NCBI GenBank assembly: GCA_023136725.1
Contig: JAGLQR010000023.1
Location: 1 to 12,067 of the forward strand
Direction: 5' to 3'
Length of the DNA: 12,067 nucleotides
Source: Candidatus Aminicenantota bacterium
Lineage (GTDB): Bacteria > Acidobacteriota > Aminicenantia > UBA2199
Under the pieces are notes generated by a model. It was not told where the DNA came from. It was given only the letters and a program-made list of their open reading frames with translations, and searched no databases. Shown one piece after another: positions 6,798 through 12,067 of the stretch. Position 1 is the first letter of the stretch, and each line of letters starts with the position of its first letter. The position numbers were made by a program, and so were the translations under genes.

Positions 6798-7790
6798 ATG
6801 AGTACTGAGAATATAAGTGAAAGAGAGGGCCTGGATAGGCTCGAGAGTTTATTCAAAGAAGGAAGTTTTAAAGAAGCGTCAGCTTTTGCTTCAGATCTTC
6901 GAGAAGAATATCCTTCCTCTTTCCAGATCGGTTTTCTTAATTACAGAATACTTGTAAATTTGGAAAGATATTCTGAATCTGAAAATATTCTTGATGAACT
7001 TTTAAAATTGTATCCCGAAAATATAAACCTCCTTCTGGAAAAGGGAGAACTCCTGGTTGGAAGAGGGAAAACAGCTGAATCAAAACTGTTCTTCGACAAA
7101 GTTCTTTTTCTGGATCCTTTCAATTCCAAGGCAAAAGAGGGAGTAGACAGAATTAAAAGTGTGGAATCAGGCTCTCCTGCCGGATTTGAAAAACGTGAAA
7201 GAGGAAAAGTTGTACTTGAAGATACAATGAAAGAAGCAGATCTTGAAAGATTCATGAAAGAAGATACAAGTGAAGGTTCTGAATCGGGAGAAGTGGGAGA
7301 GGAAGAGCCGGAAGAAGAGCTTGATATAAGCATGTCAGAAAGCGGGATCGGATTTAGTGCTGATATGGAGAAACTCATGTCAACTCCTCCATCAGGCGAG
7401 GAGACAAGTTCTCAGGCTGAAGAGAAAGAACTTGTTTCCGATGAGATGATAAAAACCTCTGGAAAAGTTGAATCAGCTCTTGAAGAACTTGATAAATTTT
7501 CCAGGTCGGATATCAGTGATCTGGGGCTTGCAAAAGAACCCGAAGTGGAAGAGTCGAATAATGGAGGTGACGAAGCATTTGTTACTGAAAGTGCTGCATT
7601 ATTATATTTGAAACAGGGACTCTATGATGACGCAAGAAATGTGTACATTAAATTGTACAAGGGTTCAGATGAAAATCTTTTTATTAAGAAGATCGATAAA
7701 GTGGAAAGAGTTGAAAAAGCAAAGCTAAAGATCATTGCCCTTGAGGGTTTTTTAGAAAAAATAAAAACCGGGAGTGTGAGAATTGTTTGA
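6798..7790 (+). CDS. TPR-repeat protein with acidic disordered middle
   Basis: The product is 330 residues with no signal peptide or membrane helix, so it is probably cytoplasmic. Residues 9-120 form about three tetratricopeptide-type helical pairs (EREGLDRLESLFKEGSFKEA, GFLNYRILVNLERYSESENIL, LLLEKGELLVGRGKTAESKLFFDKVLFLDP). Residues 130-260 are a Glu/Ser-rich, low-complexity acidic stretch that should be disordered. The C-terminus has one more TPR-like unit (AALLYLKQGLYDDARNVYIKLYKG, 266-289) and a final amphipathic helix (KLKIIALEGFLEKIK). TPRs are protein-protein scaffolds and no catalytic role is suggested. The ATG at 6798 is the only sensible start, yet no good Shine-Dalgarno precedes it. 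With 14 bases to the previous stop, translation may depend on read-on from that gene. Its last 8 bases overlap the next gene, suggesting that the two proteins work together. Confidence 0.8.
   Translation: MSTENISEREGLDRLESLFKEGSFKEASAFASDLREEYPSSFQIGFLNYRILVNLERYSESENILDELLKLYPENINLLLEKGELLVGRGKTAESKLFFDKVLFLDPFNSKAKEGVDRIKSVESGSPAGFEKRERGKVVLEDTMKEADLERFMKEDTSEGSESGEVGEEEPEEELDISMSESGIGFSADMEKLMSTPPSGEETSSQAEEKELVSDEMIKTSGKVESALEELDKFSRSDISDLGLAKEPEVEESNNGGDEAFVTESAALLYLKQGLYDDARNVYIKLYKGSDENLFIKKIDKVERVEKAKLKIIALEGFLEKIKTGSVRIV
7770..7774 (+). promoter_or_regulatory. Ribosome binding site for the TTG-started roadblock-like gene
   Basis: GGGAG inside the end of the TPR gene, 8 bases before the TTG at 7783. 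No ATG or GTG fits a full-length product, so this site makes the rare TTG start credible. Confidence 0.6.
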
Positions 7791-8133
7791 AAAAGTATTT
7801 GAAAAAATAAAGGAAAAAAATTCTTCCGTGAAGATTATCGGGATTTGGGGTAAAGATGGCCTCGAACTTGAAAAAAAGTATTTTATAGATGAAAACGACC
7901 CTGACATAGATATGACCGGAGCACAGATTGCGGACATCATGACGAAACTATCAAATCTCAAATTTGTTTCAGAGAAATCTCACTTTACTCTGGAAGGTGA
8001 ATCATCTACTCTCTTAATTTATGCAATATCACCAGACTACTTTCTTATCATTATGTGCGGAAAAGAATTGATTATGGGGAAACTTCTTTTTTTCCTCAGC
8101 CTTTATAAAGATGAATTTGTAGTATCACTCTGA
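7783..8133 (+). CDS. Small roadblock/LC7 (MglB-like) domain protein, putative
   Basis: A 116-residue protein with no export signal. The order of elements fits a roadblock/LC7 fold: an N-terminal helix (FEKVFEKIKEK), a strand plus turn VKIIGIWGKDGLELEKKYF (16-34), a long helix (DMTGAQIADIMTKLSNLKF, 43-61), then strands (HFTLEGESSTLLIYAISPDYFLIIMCG) and a last helix (ELIMGKLLFFLSLYKDEF). In bacteria such proteins (MglB and relatives) bind or activate small Ras-like GTPases, or act as dimeric scaffolds. No GTPase gene is in the window. The start is TTG at 7783, set by GGGAG at 7770-7774 with 8 bases between. An in-frame stop at 7777-7779 rules out an earlier start. It overlaps the TPR gene by 8 bases. 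The fold call is from pattern only. It could be another small alpha/beta family. Confidence 0.65.
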   Translation: MFEKVFEKIKEKNSSVKIIGIWGKDGLELEKKYFIDENDPDIDMTGAQIADIMTKLSNLKFVSEKSHFTLEGESSTLLIYAISPDYFLIIMCGKELIMGKLLFFLSLYKDEFVVSL

Positions 8134-8158
8134 TAGTCACCATTCTTTAAAGCCAAAC

Positions 8159-8186
8159 TTGTCATTTGTGCAGAATAGATTATAAT
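8159..8186 (+). promoter_or_regulatory. Sigma-70-type promoter of the phosphorylase gene
   Basis: A -35 box TTGTCA (8159-8164, five of six consensus bases) and a perfect -10 box TATAAT (8181-8186) are separated by 16 bases. This predicts transcription starting near 8193 and a leader of only about 15 bases before the ATG at 8208. It lies in the longest spacer of the window (8134-8207), as expected for a new transcription unit after the pilus-linked genes. The match is by inspection. No operator or riboswitch fits in so short a leader. Confidence 0.7.
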
Positions 8187-8198
8187 ACCAGTCCTTTT

Positions 8199-8202
8199 GG
8201 AG
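8199..8202 (+). promoter_or_regulatory. Ribosome binding site deciding the phosphorylase start
   Basis: GGAG (part of GGAGAAG) lies 5 bases before the ATG at 8208 and downstream of the predicted transcription start. The earlier in-frame TTG at 8166 would lie upstream of the -10 box, so it would not be on this transcript. Confidence 0.7.
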
Positions 8203-8207
8203 AAGCA

Positions 8208-10748
8208 ATGTCTGAATTTAAAAAATTTAATGTAGTACCTGTATTGCCGGATGAACTATCACCTTTGATCTCAATATCTGAAAATCTATGGTATTGCTGG
8301 AACCATGATGCGTTCAGTCTTTTCAGGGATATAGATAGAGAGTTATGGCATAACTCCAACCATAATCCTGTCAGGGTTTTAAAGGAGGCTGACCAGGAGC
8401 GTCTGAATGAACTGGCAAACGATCCGGAATATCTTGCACTTGTAACGAAAGTGGCTGACGATTTAAATAAATACATTTCCAGGGGTGAAATTTCAGAGAA
8501 AAAAGATCATATGATCGCATATTTTTCAGCTGAATATGGTCTGACTGAGGGGATACCCATTTATTCCGGCGGTCTTGGCATCCTTTCGGGAGATCATATT
8601 AAATCTGCCAGTGATCTGAATTTAAACCTGATCGGAATAGGTCTTTTGTATCAGGAAGGATATTTTCAGCAGAGGCTGGATAAGAATGGTTGGCAGCAGG
8701 ATTTTTATCGTGTCAATGATTTTAGTTCAATGCCTTTACACGAGGTTTCTAATAGTGATGGAACAGCCCTGACCGTCAAGGTCCTTCTTGCTGACAATCC
8801 TGTTTGGTTGAAAGTGTGGAGGATTGATGCAGGAAGAGTAACCCTCTATATGCTTGATTCGAATATTGATAAAAACTCTGATCAGGACAAAAAACTTACT
8901 GCCCACCTTTATGGAGGAGATAGAGAACATCGTTTAAAACAGGAGATAATTCTTGGTATAGGCGGCATGAGGATATTTAAAGAGCTTGGAATCGAACCTG
9001 ATGCTGTTCATATAAATGAAGGACATTCTGCATTTGCATTATTTGAAAGAGCTCTTCAGTTTACCGGGAAATATTCATTGGAATTAAAAGAGGCCTTGGA
9101 ATTATCAAAAAAATCAACTGTTTTTACAACTCATACTCCTGTACCGGCCGGGAATGATGAGTTCTCTCCTGAATTGATAAGAAAATACTTTACAGGCTAT
9201 TCACAACAACTCGGGATCTCAGTAGATGAGTTTATCGAGCTGGGCAAAGATCCGGGCAATAAACATAGATCGGATTTTTCAATGACTGTTGCAGCAATCA
9301 GGAACAGTTCTTATGTGAATGGAGTATCGGAGCTTCATGGAGATGTAGCTGTCAGGATGTGGAACCATTTATGGACCGATATTCCGGTTGAGCATACACC
9401 GGTTCAATCCATCACAAATGGAATTCATATTCAAAGCTGGATATCAAGAGAAATGAAGGAATTGCTTGATGATTCACTTGGAGATCAGTGGCCCTACAGA
9501 AAAGGGAATGGTGAAATTAGTAAATTAATCAATAATGTATCTTCTGAAAGCCTGTGGAACATAAAGAAGATCAGGAAGGATAAACTGATCAATTATGTTC
9601 GTATGAAAGTTAATGATCAATACAGGGAGAAGGGTATATTCAACAGGACCAGTAAGGATATTGAAGGCATCCTGGATCCGAAAGCCCTTACGATCGGGTT
9701 TGCAAGGAGATTTGCATCGTATAAGAGAGGGGATCTGATATTCAGAGATACTGAGAGGCTGAAGAAACTTCTATTTGATACTGAACATCCCATTCAGATT
9801 ATTATAGCTGGGAAAGCTCACCCACAGGACAATCCGGGGAAGGAGATAATAAAAAGGATCACCGGCTTCATAAATTCTGACAATATCGGTTCCAGAGTTG
9901 TATTTCTTGAAAATTATAATATAAACATTGCCAGATATCTTGTGCAGGGCGTTGACCTCTGGCTTAACAATCCTATAAGGTTGTTCGAAGCATCCGGTAC
10001 TTCCGGAATGAAGGCTGTAGTAAATGGAGGGCTGAATCTTTCAGTACTTGACGGCTGGTGGGATGAAGGATTCAACGGAGAAAATGGTTGGGCTGTTGGT
10101 GAGCGGATTCCCATTGAGGATCCCCATTTCAGGGATGAAGTTGAGAGTGACTCCATATATTCAGTCCTTGAGGATGAGATAGTTCCGATGTTTTTTGAAA
10201 GGGATCAAAAAGGTGTCCCGTTGGGATGGCTGGAAAGGGTAAAAAATTCAATTGCAACACTTTCTCCACGTTTTAATACCTACAGGATGGTCAATGATTA
10301 TAATGAAAAATTTTATATTAATGCAGCCGGAAATTTTAAAAAACTGAAAGAAAATGATTTTACCCCGCTAAAGGAATTTATGAAGTGGAAAGCAAATATT
10401 GAAAAGCATTTCGGGGATATTAAAATATCAGATATAACCTATGATAAGAAGTTGAATTTCAGTGTTGGTGAAAAACTGAAGGTGGATGTTCTAACTGATC
10501 TTGGCGCCATTGAACCGGGGGATGTGAAAGTTGAAGTTTATTTCGGACGTATGGAAAGAGATGACCGTTTGATCAGTTCGGAATTGGCATTACTAAACCA
10601 TGATGTTGAATATAGTGGCGAAGGGACACTTTATTCCGGCAGTATTACATGCATGACTACAGGGAATCTGGGATTTAAGATCAGGATAACGCCAAAGCAT
10701 CATCATCAGGTTGACAGTATGGAGATGAACCTAGTTAAATGGGGATAA
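8208..10748 (+). CDS. glgP: Alpha-glucan (glycogen/maltodextrin) phosphorylase, GT35, PLP-dependent
   Basis: Catalyses phosphorolysis of alpha-1,4-glucans to glucose-1-phosphate in the cytoplasm, for storage-glucan or maltodextrin use. The product is 846 residues, as in the bacterial/archaeal phosphorylase subfamily with an N-terminal DUF3417 domain (about 8-120, with SENLWYCWNHDAFSLF and LWHNSNHNPVRVL). Landmarks are GGLGILSGD (121-129), HINEGHSAF (268-276), FTTHTPVPAGND (306-317), FARRFASYKRGD (498-509) and EASGTSGMK (594-602), whose K602 is the expected pyridoxal phosphate lysine, followed by LSVLDGWWDEGF. A beta-type C-terminal region (about 750-846) is typical of this subfamily. The frame opens at 8166, but the ATG at 8208 has GGAG at 8199-8202 and gives the standard N-terminus MSEFKKFNVVPVLP. 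It has its own promoter and no visible link to the pilus genes. The glgP symbol is functional; malP is the alternative if the substrate is maltodextrin. Confidence 0.94.
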   Translation: MSEFKKFNVVPVLPDELSPLISISENLWYCWNHDAFSLFRDIDRELWHNSNHNPVRVLKEADQERLNELANDPEYLALVTKVADDLNKYISRGEISEKKDHMIAYFSAEYGLTEGIPIYSGGLGILSGDHIKSASDLNLNLIGIGLLYQEGYFQQRLDKNGWQQDFYRVNDFSSMPLHEVSNSDGTALTVKVLLADNPVWLKVWRIDAGRVTLYMLDSNIDKNSDQDKKLTAHLYGGDREHRLKQEIILGIGGMRIFKELGIEPDAVHINEGHSAFALFERALQFTGKYSLELKEALELSKKSTVFTTHTPVPAGNDEFSPELIRKYFTGYSQQLGISVDEFIELGKDPGNKHRSDFSMTVAAIRNSSYVNGVSELHGDVAVRMWNHLWTDIPVEHTPVQSITNGIHIQSWISREMKELLDDSLGDQWPYRKGNGEISKLINNVSSESLWNIKKIRKDKLINYVRMKVNDQYREKGIFNRTSKDIEGILDPKALTIGFARRFASYKRGDLIFRDTERLKKLLFDTEHPIQIIIAGKAHPQDNPGKEIIKRITGFINSDNIGSRVVFLENYNINIARYLVQGVDLWLNNPIRLFEASGTSGMKAVVNGGLNLSVLDGWWDEGFNGENGWAVGERIPIEDPHFRDEVESDSIYSVLEDEIVPMFFERDQKGVPLGWLERVKNSIATLSPRFNTYRMVNDYNEKFYINAAGNFKKLKENDFTPLKEFMKWKANIEKHFGDIKISDITYDKKLNFSVGEKLKVDVLTDLGAIEPGDVKVEVYFGRMERDDRLISSELALLNHDVEYSGEGTLYSGSITCMTTGNLGFKIRITPKHHHQVDSMEMNLVKWG

Positions 10749-12053
10749 TCATTTCTTTCTAATAGCAGATATGTAGAATAGATCGTTATTCAATTTGTGA
10801 TCCGGAAGAAGAAATATACCAAACTTACCTTTTGTAAATCTGAAGCCGTATTGTTTTAAAATATTCTCCGGTTCCATTATCTCAAATTCATCCTCTTTAA
10901 AATGACGGATCACATCATTTAATACAGTTTCAGTTTCATCCATGATAAATGAGCAAACTGAATAAATAATTGTTGTCCCCTGTCCCGCCCATGACATTAC
11001 CGACTTGAGTATCTCTATTTGTCTCGATGAATTCAATTCTATATTTTTTTTGTTGATCTTGTTCTTAAGATCGGGATTTTTCCTTAATGTGCCGGAGGAT
11101 GTGCAGGGAGCATCTATAAGTATAGTATCAAAGATATTCTGAAATGGAGGGGCATTGATGTCTCCGGCAGTCAGTTCTATATTGTCAGCCCCGGAATTAT
11201 TTAAAAAGGGGATGAATAATTTTAACCTGTTCGGATTAATATCAGAAGCAATTATGTCAGCATCAGGGCACAGATGTGCCAGAGTGATGCTTTTTGTGCC
11301 CGGGGCGGCGCAACAATCAAGTATCTTTTTCCCTTTGAAAGATGAAACTACAGCAGAAACTGCAAACGAACCTGAATTCTGAAAATAAAAACCATATCCG
11401 GGAAGAATCTCTCTTACCATTTGTCCTGCATTTTCTATTTCAAACGAACCGATCTTCTCAACTATTTTGTTTGGGATATCTTTCTTTTCAAGGATCTCTC
11501 CTTCCTTAATCAGATCCGGATCTTTTTTGTTGACCCTGACCTGAAATACCGGCTCTGAATCAAGGTATTCAAGAGTTCCCATAACATCAGAGGTCAGATG
11601 CTTCAGATTGTTAATTATTTCTTCTGAAACCGAATATTTTATCATCGGGTCTTTAATGCTGTTTATAATATTGTCGATATTTTCACGTTCAGAACTGATT
11701 TTCCTTAATACCGCATTCAGGAATCCTCTTGAGCGCTTTGGAGCAAAATCTACAATTTCATTCACAACGGCATAATCAGGATATGATCGGGAAAAACAAG
11801 TCAGGTAGATCCCGATATATAAAAGAATCCGGGTCTGTTTATCTGTGTCTGATAGTTTTCTGCTACTATAGTTTTTTGCTATATACTTGATTAGTGTTTC
11901 CTTTCTTGTGACACCGTAAACAACCCGGGTGATCTCATTCCTGCTCAACTCCGGATGATTGTTCAGGTAGCGGGATATCGTTAATTTAAGATTTACATTT
12001 CTGTTTTCAAAGAAGTGATTTAATATATGAGTGGAGGGCTTAAGGATGTTCAA
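10749..12053 (-). CDS. rsmB: RsmB-type 16S rRNA (cytosine-C5) methyltransferase (5' end may lie outside window)
   Basis: SAM-dependent m5C methyltransferase of the RsmB/Sun family, which in E. coli modifies 16S rRNA C967. The 434 residues comprise an N-terminal NusB-like helical domain (about 5-125, with RVVYGVTRKETLI, YAVVNEIVDFAP and GFLNAVLRKI) and a Rossmann methyltransferase domain (about 165-434). Motif I is DCCAAPGTKS (246-255), with SAM-contact acids near D271 and D298. Motif IV DAPCTSSG puts the release cysteine at 317 and motif VI YSVCSF the nucleophile at C367, so activity is expected. The usual QDESSQ-like stretch before motif I reads FQNSGSF (224-230), and the DGFF motif near the end reads NNDLFY, so it is a divergent member. 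The listed start is TTG (12053-12051), but the frame stays open to 12067 (GKIR before it), so the true start may be beyond the edge. Confidence 0.88.
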   Translation of the reverse strand: MNILKPSTHILNHFFENRNVNLKLTISRYLNNHPELSRNEITRVVYGVTRKETLIKYIAKNYSSRKLSDTDKQTRILLYIGIYLTCFSRSYPDYAVVNEIVDFAPKRSRGFLNAVLRKISSERENIDNIINSIKDPMIKYSVSEEIINNLKHLTSDVMGTLEYLDSEPVFQVRVNKKDPDLIKEGEILEKKDIPNKIVEKIGSFEIENAGQMVREILPGYGFYFQNSGSFAVSAVVSSFKGKKILDCCAAPGTKSITLAHLCPDADIIASDINPNRLKLFIPFLNNSGADNIELTAGDINAPPFQNIFDTILIDAPCTSSGTLRKNPDLKNKINKKNIELNSSRQIEILKSVMSWAGQGTTIIYSVCSFIMDETETVLNDVIRHFKEDEFEIMEPENILKQYGFRFTKGKFGIFLLPDHKLNNDLFYISAIRKK

Positions 12054-12067
12054 TCTAATTTTTCCGG

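Noticed and set aside
6941..7378. Serine-rich open frame on the - strand in the TPR gene
   Set aside because: It mirrors the acidic low-complexity stretch. The serine bias comes from GAA/GAG codons read in reverse.
8134..8160. Terminator after the roadblock-like gene
   Set aside because: No convincing GC-rich inverted repeat followed by T residues was found. Only a weak, widely spaced ATTCT/AGAAT pair is present.
8180..8476. Open frame on the - strand opposite the phosphorylase N-terminus
   Set aside because: It overlaps the DUF3417-like coding region and the promoter, and has no domain or ribosome binding site.
10735..10775. Shared bidirectional terminator between the convergent genes
   Set aside because: No stem with a U-run can be drawn here. 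The T-rich bases after 10749 are rsmB codons.
11155..11382. Short + strand frame opposite the methyltransferase motif I
   Set aside because: It is the mirror of conserved rsmB codons, with no own start signal.
1..12067. CRISPR arrays, insertion sequences, tRNA/rRNA genes, phage or toxin-antitoxin cassettes
   Set aside because: No regularly spaced repeats, terminal inverted repeats, transposase motifs or RNA-gene signatures were found on reading both strands.

Overview
This window looks like a chromosomal segment of a diderm (Gram-negative-type) bacterium. It encodes an outer-membrane secretin and two lipoproteins with clear lipoboxes. Base composition is moderately AT-rich, roughly 40% GC by eye, and codon style is even throughout, with no island of foreign-looking DNA. 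The gene set and order (pilMNOPQ, then beta-rich lipoproteins, a TPR protein and a roadblock-like protein) would suit an uncultivated anaerobic lineage such as Acidobacteriota/Aminicenantes. That is only an impression from the protein style, and the phylum cannot be fixed from this sequence.

Positions 1-5111 hold the type IV pilus alignment and secretin operon on the + strand: pilM (5' end cut by the window edge), pilN, pilO, pilP and pilQ. The genes overlap or lie 1-2 bases apart. PilM (cytoplasmic, actin-like) binds the tail of PilN. PilN and PilO are bitopic inner-membrane partners. PilP bridges to the periplasmic domains of the secretin PilQ, and PilQ forms the outer-membrane pore. The pilin, the ATPases and the platform protein are not in the window.

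Positions 5121-8133 continue on the same strand without a recognisable terminator. They hold two consecutive lipoproteins (the second built from Ig-like, carboxypeptidase-regulatory-like and BACON-like modules), an acidic TPR protein, and a small protein that looks like a roadblock/LC7 domain and starts at TTG inside the end of the TPR gene. These four genes are the least described part of the window. Their position suggests a pilus-linked surface and cytoplasmic regulatory module, but that is inference.

Positions 8134-8207 are the only spacer with a clear promoter (TTGTCA, 16 bases, TATAAT). It drives an 846-residue alpha-glucan (glycogen/maltodextrin) phosphorylase, 8208-10748. The last gene, on the - strand (10749-12053, its frame open to the window edge), is an RsmB-type 16S rRNA m5C methyltransferase that meets the phosphorylase tail to tail with no bases between the stop codons.

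No tRNA, rRNA, CRISPR array, insertion sequence or long repeat was seen. No stretch over 300 bases lacks a gene. Coding density is close to 99%.
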